Under the pieces are notes generated by a model. That model was given only the letters and a program-made list of their open reading frames with translations. It was not told the origin of the DNA and did not search any database. This document shows positions 1 to 6,107 of a stretch of DNA of 7,099 bases, piece by piece. Within the stretch, counting starts at the first letter, position 1. Each line of letters begins with the position of its first letter. Source of the DNA: an uncultured Actinomycetes bacterium (GTDB lineage: Bacteria; Actinomycetota; Actinomycetes; S36-B12); the NCBI GenBank assembly GCA_937902285.1, contig CALGTB010000237.1:1-7099 (forward strand), read 5' to 3'. The translations under genes and the position numbers were made by a program.

Positions 1-372
1 CTTGAGCGCCGCCACACATGATTCAACGTCTTCGATGCTTCTCATTGGTGAGGTGGCAGGCAAGCTCAAGAGACGTTCAAAGGGACCGTAGCGGGAGGCC
101 ACCCACGCCGCTGCGTGCTGCCACGCAAGCCACTCTGGGGAATCGTCCCGGGCAAGCTCCGGGGGCCGATCAATGATCTCGGCGCCCCACGATCGCCCGA
201 TCCCCGCAATCTCAGGGTCGTCCGTTGAAACGAAGACCCGTGATACCCCCGGGACCAGAAACCCCATCTCAAGCGAGTAGGTGATCAGTGGACGTCCAGC
301 GAGTGCCCGCGAGTTCTTTCCGGGGACACCCTTCGACCCTCCTCGCGCGAATACGAATGCGTGCAGCGTCAA
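1..372 (-). CDS. neuA: CMP-nonulosonate (acylneuraminate-type) cytidylyltransferase, N-terminal part, truncated by window edge
   Basis: Reading leftwards from a TTG at 372-370 gives 124 uninterrupted codons that run off the left edge, so the C-terminal part is missing. The enzyme would activate a nonulosonic acid (sialic, legionaminic or similar) with CTP to give CMP-sugar in the cytoplasm. The nucleotide-binding motif ARGGSKGVPGKN is at residues 9-20, VSTDD at 48-52, and LPATSPMRS at 104-112 matches the usual LxxTSPxR motif. The opening AFVFARGGSKG resembles LegF/PtmB-type CMP-legionaminate synthetases more than classical NeuA, which usually has xIPARGGSKG; that assignment is from memory of the family. 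The start is inferred: TTG puts the motif at the normal distance from the N-terminus and overlaps the TGA stop of the upstream oxidoreductase (369-371), which suggests translational coupling. No strong Shine-Dalgarno is seen; a GAAGG lies about 11 bases upstream. The family call is firm; the exact substrate is not. Confidence 0.9.
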   Translation of the reverse strand, partial: MTLHAFVFARGGSKGVPGKNSRALAGRPLITYSLEMGFLVPGVSRVFVSTDDPEIAGIGRSWGAEIIDRPPELARDDSPEWLAWQHAAAWVASRYGPFERLLSLPATSPMRSIEDVESCVAALK

Positions 373-1370
373 AGCACCACTCGCCTTCCCGAGTCCTGCG
401 ACTCCTCGGCGGCCTCGATGATCCGAACGGTCGTCGCCGCATCCTCCAAGGACACCACGGGCGGAGCGCCTCTCTCAATACAGTCGAGGAAGTAGCGGGA
501 CTGCCGGACGAAGGCGTCGTCCAACCCGCTGGGGAACGTACTGACGGCGCGCTCACCCGTCCTAGGGTGCCATCGAACCTGCCCGGTGAGTGCATCCCAC
601 GTGAGAGCGCCATGGGTGCCTTGGACAACGCACATGCGCGTTGGTTCGCAGCGGTTGAAGTCAAGATGAACGGAGATCGGCACACCGCTGGCGCTTCCCA
701 GTAGCAAGTCCGCGGAGTCCTCAACGTCGCAGTTCAAGGAACCGCTGGTCCGCAGAGCCGCTTGCACCTGCTCGATTGGTCCGAAGAACCACTGCGCGTA
801 GTCCAGCTCGTGGCTCAGCTCCCGCAGCACGCCCCCGCCCAAGCTGCGGCGCGCTGATGGTCCCCGCGAGTACTCAGTACCCTCCCTCCATTGCGGTAGG
901 TACGACCCACACTCGATGCGAGCATGGAGCAGTTGCCCCAGGCGGCCAAGATCAATGAACTCCTTCACATACCGCGCTGCCTCATCGTGTCGCAGGACGT
1001 AGGCCACAGCAGCCACAACTCCAACGTCACGCACGATGCCCTGGAGCGACTCAAGTCCGTCTGTCGTGTCGGACAGTGGCTTCTCAATCAGAACATGTAC
1101 GCCGCCGCGCACCAGTTCACTCGACTGCGGTACGTGAAACGGTGCCGGCGAGCAGACGATAGCCGCCTGAACTCCCGCGCCTAGTGCCTGCGAGACCGAC
1201 CCAACGGTTCGCTGGGCCAGCGCCTCCTCAGGGTGAGACTCGCCGTGTCCCGAGCGCACGACCGTGATCTCGACATCCGGACGAACCTGACGAAGCAGTC
1301 TGACGTGTCGCCGACCTATGCTCCCAAGGCCAACGACGGCAACATGACCCACAGTGAGTTCTTGGCCCAC
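369..1370 (-). CDS. Gfo/Idh/MocA family NAD(P)-dependent oxidoreductase
   Basis: A 333-residue protein, the usual length for this family of cytoplasmic sugar dehydrogenases. The Rossmann dinucleotide-binding motif VGLGSIGRRH is at residues 13-22, the conserved EKP with its catalytic lysine at 96-98, and the C-terminal domain signature GGGVLRELSHELDY at 178-191, whose HxxD-like H187/D190 sits where the family has its active site. I chose the GTG at 1370-1368 because GAGG (1382-1379) lies 8 bases upstream. The GTG at 1352 would start closer to the Rossmann strand but has no ribosome site, and an upstream TTG at 1493 would overlap the divergent sulfotransferase. The stop overlaps the start of the cytidylyltransferase, so the two are surely co-transcribed. 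Oxidoreductases of this type often sit beside CMP-legionaminate synthetase and PtmE-like genes; the substrate is probably an amino or nucleotide sugar, but it cannot be read from the sequence. Confidence 0.92.
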   Translation of the reverse strand: MGQELTVGHVAVVGLGSIGRRHVRLLRQVRPDVEITVVRSGHGESHPEEALAQRTVGSVSQALGAGVQAAIVCSPAPFHVPQSSELVRGGVHVLIEKPLSDTTDGLESLQGIVRDVGVVAAVAYVLRHDEAARYVKEFIDLGRLGQLLHARIECGSYLPQWREGTEYSRGPSARRSLGGGVLRELSHELDYAQWFFGPIEQVQAALRTSGSLNCDVEDSADLLLGSASGVPISVHLDFNRCEPTRMCVVQGTHGALTWDALTGQVRWHPRTGERAVSTFPSGLDDAFVRQSRYFLDCIERGAPPVVSLEDAATTVRIIEAAEESQDSGRRVVL

Positions 1371-1492
1371 GCTCAGTACCTCAAGAATCAATCGCTCCGC
1401 TTCGTATGTGGCGAACGTAGCACTGCGACGTACCAGTATCACCCGTCGGCGTAGCCTTGCATTCCATCCGCCGATGCAGGGAGCCAAGGTCA
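1371..1492. promoter_or_regulatory. Divergent intergenic region between oxidoreductase and sulfotransferase
   Basis: These 122 bases separate two genes transcribed away from each other, so any promoter serving the sulfotransferase, and one for the oxidoreductase-cytidylyltransferase pair, should lie here. I could not pick convincing -35/-10 pairs for either strand. An imperfect inverted repeat, GCTTCGT (1399-1405) against ACGTAGC (1415-1421) with one mismatch and a 9-base centre, is the only symmetric element seen. The promoter role is inferred from gene orientation only. Confidence 0.4.
1379..1382 (-). promoter_or_regulatory. Ribosome binding site deciding the oxidoreductase start
   Basis: GAGG on the minus strand, 8 bases before the GTG at 1370. 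It is the only Shine-Dalgarno-like sequence near the candidate starts of the oxidoreductase and is the reason for preferring 1370 over the GTG at 1352. Confidence 0.6.
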
Positions 1493-2518
1493 ATGATCAC
1501 GATCCACTGTGGTCTACACAAGACGGGCAGTTCATCCATCCAACTTGCACTGGGGTTAGTCCCCCGGCGACGGGGAATCGCCATTCGCGTCCCGAGCGAG
1601 GATGCCGACCTTTCGCACGACGGATGGGCGCGGCGCCTACGAGAATTGGGCGAATCCTCAGAAGCTGTCCTAAGCGACGAGAACTTGCTCGGCTCGCCTC
1701 TGGACGGCTACGAAACCGCAACAGAGCGCTTGCAGCTTCTCCGCGAAGTGCTGAAGGGGCGGACGTATCAATTGGTGGTGTATCTGCGTCCCCAAACCGA
1801 GTGGCTCTCAAGCCTCTACCTTCAGGGCGTTCAGGAGGGCAGTGGCACGGGACCCGAACGTTTCTGGAGTCAGGTCCAAGACTTCCCATTGCTCCGTTGG
1901 TCTCGGCTCGTTCAACTACTTGAAGCCGAGAGTGGCGCTGAGCGCCTTCGCGTGCGCGCCTTCATACCGGGCCGCGACGTCGTCGCCGACTTCTTCAGCG
2001 CAGCACGCCTCGGCGCTCCTCCAGTAGCGGGCGACGCGGTCGTCGCCGAGAACGTATCTATCCGCGCTATCCAGGCTCCGGTGCTCTCATTGCTCAGTTC
2101 CAGCAGCAAGATCAGCGCGCGGGATCACGTCCAACTGCGCCGCGTCTTCCAGGGCTTCTTGCGGCTCGACGCCCCCGTTGGCATGTCTCCTTTCCCAGTA
2201 GATGTCCAGCGAGCGATCGCCGAAGCGTTCGTGGACGACTGGGCGCTCCTTACCAGCAGCCTGGAGCTCCAAGGCAGCGCTGACGGTCCGGCCTTTCGTT
2301 CTGCCTTGCAGAACTGGCCCCAGCAACCTCTCCCCTATGCAGGAGCTTCCTTGGGCGATCCCCATGTCCAGGCCGAAGCTCTGCGGAGCCTGCTTGCCCT
2401 TGCGCTTGACAGGCAAGAGACAACGAGCGGCCCCGTCAGGCGGTTCGTCACCGCTATGCGCCATCGCCCGAGAGAAGTGCCAGCCATGGCACTGCGCAGA
2501 CTTGAAAGGCACTTCTAG
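1493..2518 (+). CDS. Sulfotransferase family protein (PAPS-dependent type)
   Basis: A 341-residue protein that probably transfers sulfate from 3'-phosphoadenylyl sulfate to a carbohydrate. The N-terminal HCGLHKTGSSSIQ at residues 5-17 is the 5'-phosphosulfate-binding loop (K10-T11-G12 followed by three serines). LSDENL at 60-65 matches the conserved (S)xExL strand. VYLRPQTEWLSSLY at 96-109 fits the 3'-phosphate-binding motif with R99 and S106/S107. The later ENVSIRAIQAPVL segment near residue 186 is typical of bacterial polysaccharide sulfotransferases. No signal peptide is seen, so it is cytoplasmic. The ATG at 1493 was chosen because AGGGAG (1478-1483) lies 9 bases upstream and the P-loop then begins at residue 5; an in-frame ATG at 1457 would add 12 uninformative residues. 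It runs opposite to its neighbours, and its TAG overlaps the stop of the convergent nucleotidyltransferase in a shared CTAG. The acceptor is unknown; the locus suggests a surface glycan. Confidence 0.85.
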   Translation: MITIHCGLHKTGSSSIQLALGLVPRRRGIAIRVPSEDADLSHDGWARRLRELGESSEAVLSDENLLGSPLDGYETATERLQLLREVLKGRTYQLVVYLRPQTEWLSSLYLQGVQEGSGTGPERFWSQVQDFPLLRWSRLVQLLEAESGAERLRVRAFIPGRDVVADFFSAARLGAPPVAGDAVVAENVSIRAIQAPVLSLLSSSSKISARDHVQLRRVFQGFLRLDAPVGMSPFPVDVQRAIAEAFVDDWALLTSSLELQGSADGPAFRSALQNWPQQPLPYAGASLGDPHVQAEALRSLLALALDRQETTSGPVRRFVTAMRHRPREVPAMALRRLERHF

Positions 2519-3582
2519 TTGACGGGTCCTTCACTAGTGAGTGAATGGTCCTGCCGGCCGATCGCAAGGGATTTCTGGGTACCGATGTCGAGCCAATAGT
2601 CATCGAGCCGCACTACTGCGACGCGTTGTCCGTCTGCCACCAGACGAGCGAGCAGTTGGGGCATGTCGCAGGCAGTGCCCTCCTCGAGTGCTTCAACCGC
2701 AGGTCGAGATAGAACCGCGACGCCAGCGCTGATGAGGTCTTCACGAGCCGGCTTCTCGTCAATGCCCACGAGGTACCCGCGTTCTTCACGCACGACTCCA
2801 TACGGCAACTCCGTAACGTGGCTGACGACACCGATGCTTGCTACGGCGCCACTTCCCAAGTGAGTGTCGACCAGGGAACCGAAGTCGATTGCCGTTATCA
2901 GGTCACCGTTCACTACAAGGACGCAGTCTCTTTCACCTTCCGGCAGCAGGGTGACGGCTCCGACGGTCCCCAAGGGTTCGTGCTCGCGGAGGTAGGAAAT
3001 GGCGACACCCAACTCCGCCCCGTCTCCGAAGTGGTCCTCAATGTCGTGGCCTCTATAGTGAACGGCGAGCCAGATGCGTTGGAAGCCCTGGTGACCCAGC
3101 CTGCGCACCGTCGCCTCGGCCAACGGCACACCTCCCACCCTGACCAGGGGCTTGGGTAGGTGGTCCGTCAGCGGCCTCAGGCGCTCCCCTCGGCCACCGG
3201 CCATGATTACTACCGCCTCGTTTCGGAACGGCGCAACCGATGGGGATGAATCGAAGAGGAGCCCGCGGACTCGCTGATCGGCATCGACCATGGGCAACGC
3301 GTGAATCGACAGGCGCCGCATGACCGACAGTGCCAATCCTCGACCCATGCCCTCCGCGCCAACGGCGGGAGAAGCATTCATGGCATCGCGCACGTGCGAC
3401 GAGAGCAACGCCCCACGAAGCAGCGCCCGTCGGATGTCACCGTCGGTTACCGTTCCTTCGAGCCTGTCGCCGTCGTTGACGACCAGAAGAATCTGCGCAG
3501 CTGTGCTATTGAGAAGCATGAGCGCGTCTGTCAGGGTCATGTCACCCGAGATCGCTACTTCTCTCCATCCGGACACTTCCAT
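2515..3582 (-). CDS. CBS-domain nucleotidyltransferase, PtmE-like (sugar-1-phosphate guanylyltransferase candidate)
   Basis: A 355-residue two-part protein. Residues about 8-115 form a tandem CBS pair: GTVTDGDIRRALLRG at 43-57 and the second repeat ending in VRGLLF at 105-110, a module that usually binds adenine nucleotides and regulates the attached enzyme. From about 122 it is a nucleotidyltransferase: MAGGRGERLRPLT at 127-139 with the PKP lysine K144, the GT of PLGTVGA at 205-206, the metal-binding aspartate in VVNGDL (D227), and a C-terminal YWLDIGT. This CBS-plus-NTP-transferase order is that of Campylobacter PtmE, which makes GDP-glucosamine for legionaminic acid; the specificity here is inferred. 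The ATG at 3582 is supported by AGGAGAAGGG just upstream. The gene lies 74 bases after the stop of the GT-B-like gene on the same strand, probably in one operon. Its TAG shares CTAG at 2515-2518 with the sulfotransferase stop, leaving no room for a conventional terminator. Confidence 0.9.
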   Translation of the reverse strand: MEVSGWREVAISGDMTLTDALMLLNSTAAQILLVVNDGDRLEGTVTDGDIRRALLRGALLSSHVRDAMNASPAVGAEGMGRGLALSVMRRLSIHALPMVDADQRVRGLLFDSSPSVAPFRNEAVVIMAGGRGERLRPLTDHLPKPLVRVGGVPLAEATVRRLGHQGFQRIWLAVHYRGHDIEDHFGDGAELGVAISYLREHEPLGTVGAVTLLPEGERDCVLVVNGDLITAIDFGSLVDTHLGSGAVASIGVVSHVTELPYGVVREERGYLVGIDEKPAREDLISAGVAVLSRPAVEALEEGTACDMPQLLARLVADGQRVAVVRLDDYWLDIGTQKSLAIGRQDHSLTSEGPVN

Positions 3583-3656
3583 ACTCGACCCTTCTCCTAG
3601 CAGTCATCAGTTCCGCGCTGGCGAGCCATCCCAAGCATCCTGCATCAATCCCCGCC

Positions 3657-4919
3657 TCAATCGCGCACTAGGTCCATTGCTACGGAATCCCAGAAGGGCG
3701 ATGGATCACCGTCGGGCCCCATGATGAACTGGCTGAAGAAGCCGTCGTACACAGCCTCGTCAACGACCGGCATCCTCAGCGGGACCGGTGGCGCCTCGAG
3801 AAGGACCCGACTGCAGTGCAGCAACCTGCAAAGGGATGCCTTCAGATCCTTCTCATAGCGGTAGTCCCTCATGGATCCCAGGACAAGCACAGGCTTGCGG
3901 AGCGCAACGACCATCGCGATTGAGTCCGACGGATAGCTCAGAAGGACGAGCCTTGATCGCGCCATCACTTCGGCCGTGCCCGCGTAGACTACCTCCCGGT
4001 TTCCGTACCACTCATCTAGCGTGCCAGGAGTCGCTCTTGGGTGCGCTGCGACGACAACGGGCATCCCGAGTGCGTCCTCGATCAAGTCAAACAAGGCCCT
4101 AAGCTGACCAAAGTGCACCTCGGGGCTCCGGAACGGAAGCGTCATTCCGAGCGTCTCGATGTCTGGGTGCAGTGGCCCAAGCCAATCCACATAGGCAATC
4201 GTGGCGCTGTCCTCCAACCTCGAATTCTCGAGGTCAAGAACCAGGTCGTAGTCAAAAGCGTGCAGCGCTCTGGTTCGGGTCTGTGCGTCCAGGAAGAGCG
4301 GATCGAACGCCTTATTCGTGGTTGCCACCCATACGATGTCAAGCGCACGGATTCCGTAGCGCCGCCGCCGACGATTCGCGAAGTACGGAATCATGTGGAC
4401 TCGTCCAATTGCGGCCTTCAGGACGCGCACCATCCAGTACTTGACCTTCAAGGCGGCAAAGACTCCTCGAGGCCACTCCCTCTCGTATGCCCTCGTCTCA
4501 ACGTCGGGCATTGAACCGTCCCAAAGTGCCCTACCGGAGACACCCGCGAGCTTCGCTGGCGTCGCGGAGATAGCCACGAGCACGTCTCTACAGCGATCGA
4601 TCTGCCCAGGAAAGACGCCAACAAGAGAAATGATGGTGTCGTCTTCTTCGATCTCGTGACACGCCGCTGTGAGCGCCGCGACCGTGCTCATCCGCAGCAC
4701 GTCAATGCCCGCTGGCCGTTCGGTCCACTGATTCTCGGCTCTGGGCAGGGTAAGAGGGGCGACTTCCCATACCTGGAGCACCAGCCCAGCTTCGAGCAAC
4801 CGTGAAAGGCCGAAGCGCCGAGCGTCTCTCTCACTCAGAGGCGACTCCACCACGAGAATGACTCGCCCGCGCAATTGCTGTTTCGCTTCGGACTCCCGAT
4901 CGTTCATTCCGATGAGCAT
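3657..4919 (-). CDS. GT-B-like surface-polysaccharide protein with HPR motif, candidate glycosyltransferase
   Basis: A 420-residue protein of a family often left hypothetical in polysaccharide loci. The N-terminal strand GRVILVVESPLSERDARRFG (18-37) resembles the opening of a Rossmann-like domain. The second half has YVDWLGPLHPD at 243-253, which fits the FLDxxxPxHPD pattern I recall for the family, then AAHPRA at 291-296 and a SYPSDS segment at 328-333 before RKPVLVL (341-347). An HP motif followed by a serine-rich motif is also characteristic of bacterial sialyltransferases (GT38, GT52, GT80), so transfer of a CMP-nonulosonate is an attractive but unproven role. Where relatives normally have a histidine (xxHxSTSI), this protein has Y329. 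No signal peptide or membrane helix is evident. I chose the ATG at 4919 because GGGAGAAG precedes it; upstream codons to 5063 look non-coding. It lies between the acyltransferase and the CBS-nucleotidyltransferase genes on the same strand. Confidence 0.78.
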   Translation of the reverse strand: MLIGMNDRESEAKQQLRGRVILVVESPLSERDARRFGLSRLLEAGLVLQVWEVAPLTLPRAENQWTERPAGIDVLRMSTVAALTAACHEIEEDDTIISLVGVFPGQIDRCRDVLVAISATPAKLAGVSGRALWDGSMPDVETRAYEREWPRGVFAALKVKYWMVRVLKAAIGRVHMIPYFANRRRRRYGIRALDIVWVATTNKAFDPLFLDAQTRTRALHAFDYDLVLDLENSRLEDSATIAYVDWLGPLHPDIETLGMTLPFRSPEVHFGQLRALFDLIEDALGMPVVVAAHPRATPGTLDEWYGNREVVYAGTAEVMARSRLVLLSYPSDSIAMVVALRKPVLVLGSMRDYRYEKDLKASLCRLLHCSRVLLEAPPVPLRMPVVDEAVYDGFFSQFIMGPDGDPSPFWDSVAMDLVRD

Positions 4920-5271
4920 ACTTCTCCCTGGGCTCTGACTTTCGATGTCATTCAACGAGACGTCACCACGCCGAGATGCCGGATGAATCGGCGGACAAGC
5001 ACCGGCGTCTTCCCCCGGAAGGACGGCCAGGGTAGACGCGGGGGCCAGCCGTTGGGCACGCAATTCCGCAGGCCCGGCGACAGGAGTCGCGCCCGAGAGC
5101 CGTCACCTCCGGTCACACGCTGAGCCCGTGTCTGCGAAGGTGGCCCCAGTCGATGCGGGCGGATCCGCCCGGCATGGTCAGTCCCCGTCTGGATGACAGT
5201 CGAGCTGGGAGGCCCCCGGACCTTCCTGCAGCAGGCAGATGGGATCGTCGTGCACGGCTCCCACGGCGTGC
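4920..5271. other. Intergenic stretch between acyltransferase and GT-B-like gene
   Basis: 352 bases with no credible gene: open frames on both strands are short, arginine/proline-rich and lack recognisable motifs. It lies between two genes on the same strand, so it may contain a terminator for the acyltransferase and a promoter for the GT-B-like gene. The only clear structure is the GC-rich inverted repeat at 5153-5175. I could not identify a convincing promoter. Confidence 0.5.
5153..5175. repeat. GC-rich inverted repeat / hairpin downstream of the acyltransferase
   Basis: The core CGGGCGGATCCGCCCG (5156-5171) is a perfect 16-base palindrome. Allowing one bulged G at 5171, ATGC (5153-5156) pairs with GCAT (5172-5175), giving a 9-base-pair stem around a GATC tetraloop. 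It lies about 100 bases past the acyltransferase stop on that gene's strand. There is no T-tract on either side, so it is either a hairpin terminator lacking a U-tail, an mRNA-stabilising structure, or a protein-binding palindrome. The symmetry is directly visible; the role is inferred. Confidence 0.55.
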
Positions 5272-5928
5272 CTAATCGAAACAGCGTGAGCGCACAGACT
5301 TGTCGCTCTTGAGGAGTCGATGCTCGGGGTACCTGCCCACGACCATGGAACCGCTTGGCACATGCGTGTCAACAAGCATCGAATGCGCTGCGAATACGAC
5401 GTTGTCGCCCACCAGACAGTCCCCGATCACCGCACTGCCTGCATACATTGCGACGCCCTCACCGAGAGTGGGGAACGCCGAACCTGACTCAGCGGCCCCA
5501 ATCGTGACTTGTTGATACACCACCAGGAAGTTGCCAAAGGTGCCTCGACCGATGACGGACCCGAGCGGGTGCGCCAAGACGAAGATGTCAGGCATGGCGA
5601 CTGAATGGAAAAGATCGAGACCGTGCATCGTCTTATTGAGGTACGAGAGCCTGACGGCAATGTCCTCCCCGCCGTCCCGCCAAGCCGAGTTGCCCAGGAA
5701 CCAGAGGAATGACGCCATGTGGTCGGCGTTCAAGTGGTCGAAGCGAGGTCGGCCCTCAACGATGTAGTACTTACGGTGGATGTGGCTGAAACAGTACTCG
5801 AGGCGTTCCATAGCCACCCGCACCCAGGGAACCTCCACTGAGGTTGCCGACCCTCCGTCTGGCAAGTACGAATGCAGGAGTCGCACCACGTAGGAGTGCA
5901 GGTGCTTCTCGTCAAGCGACCAGATCAC
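5272..5928 (-). CDS. Hexapeptide-repeat (LbH) acyltransferase, serine O-acetyltransferase-like
   Basis: A 218-residue protein that probably transfers an acetyl group from acetyl-CoA to a sugar hydroxyl or amine. Residues 1-110 are a helical N-terminal domain like that of serine acetyltransferases (RLEYCFSHIHRKYYIVEG near 42-59). From about 115 it becomes a left-handed beta-helix built of hexapeptide repeats: VIGRGT, VTIGAA, VAMYAGSAVIGDCLVGDNVV at 159-178, ending with VPSGSMVVGRYP at 190-201. H120 in LAHPLGS is in the position of the catalytic histidine. The GTG at 5928 is the first usable start after an in-frame stop and has GAGGGGG 8 bases upstream. Enzymes of this branch are often annotated as serine acetyltransferase, but in polysaccharide loci they more likely acetylate a glycan precursor. 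It could be the N-acetylation step of a nonulosonate pathway (LegH/NeuD-like) or an O-acetyltransferase; the sequence does not decide. It is the first minus-strand gene of the cluster in this window. Confidence 0.85.
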   Translation of the reverse strand: MIWSLDEKHLHSYVVRLLHSYLPDGGSATSVEVPWVRVAMERLEYCFSHIHRKYYIVEGRPRFDHLNADHMASFLWFLGNSAWRDGGEDIAVRLSYLNKTMHGLDLFHSVAMPDIFVLAHPLGSVIGRGTFGNFLVVYQQVTIGAAESGSAFPTLGEGVAMYAGSAVIGDCLVGDNVVFAAHSMLVDTHVPSGSMVVGRYPEHRLLKSDKSVRSRCFD

Positions 5929-5961
5929 GGCCTGGACCCCCTCGCGCCATCGCCTCTTCCC

Positions 5962-5985
5962 GTCTCAGTCCGGAGAGTCTCAGTC
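5962..5985. repeat. Perfect 9-base direct repeat upstream of acyltransferase start
   Basis: GTCTCAGTC occurs at 5962-5970 and again at 5977-5985 (GACTGAGAC on the minus strand), 15 bases apart start to start with a 6-base spacer. The pair sits 34-57 bases upstream of the acyltransferase GTG, where a promoter or regulator site is expected. Tandem half-sites are a common arrangement for response regulators, but the binding protein is unknown and the function is inferred from position. Confidence 0.45.
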
Positions 5986-6094
5986 AGCGGGGGCGCGGTT
6001 ACACCAGGGATCGAATCCAACAGGCGCCCGAGTCCCGGTCGTTCGATGCGGGTCTGGGCAGCCATTCCGATACTCCCTCCTCCGTGACTCTGGT

Positions 6095-6107
6095 CAAGAC
6101 AGTCTTG
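6095..6107. repeat. Short perfect inverted repeat (dyad), possible operator
   Basis: CAAGAC (6095-6100) and GTCTTG (6102-6107) are perfect complements around a single base, giving a 13-base dyad in the divergent intergenic region, about 167 bases upstream of the acyltransferase. Repressor operators often look like this, but a 6-base arm can arise by chance. Confidence 0.3.

Noticed and set aside
269..724. 151-codon open frame on the minus strand and a 138-codon frame on plus (288-704) over the oxidoreductase 3' end
   Set aside because: Both lie in other frames of two genes with clear family motifs, are rich in Arg/Ser/Pro, and have no ribosome site or recognisable motif.
1371..1493. N-terminal extension of the oxidoreductase to a TTG at 1493
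   Set aside because: The 41 extra residues are arginine-rich and unlike the family, the TTG has no ribosome site, and the extension would overlap the sulfotransferase start; the GTG at 1370 has a well-placed GAGG.
1354..1923. 189-codon plus-strand frame overlapping the sulfotransferase start
   Set aside because: Its composition is typical of an out-of-frame reading of GC-rich DNA, while the overlapping frame has the sulfotransferase P-loop.
3637..3660. Two GATTGA copies (minus strand) at the end of the GT-B-like gene and just after it
   Set aside because: A 6-base repeat, one copy containing the stop codon; too short to call a repeat element.
4920..5063. N-terminal extension of the GT-B-like protein to 5063
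   Set aside because: The 48 added residues are of non-coding composition and precede a good ribosome site and ATG at 4919.
5251..5269. Possible terminator hairpin (GCACG/CGTGC) just after the acyltransferase stop
   Set aside because: Only 5 base pairs with a 10-base loop and no T-tract; expected by chance in GC-rich sequence.
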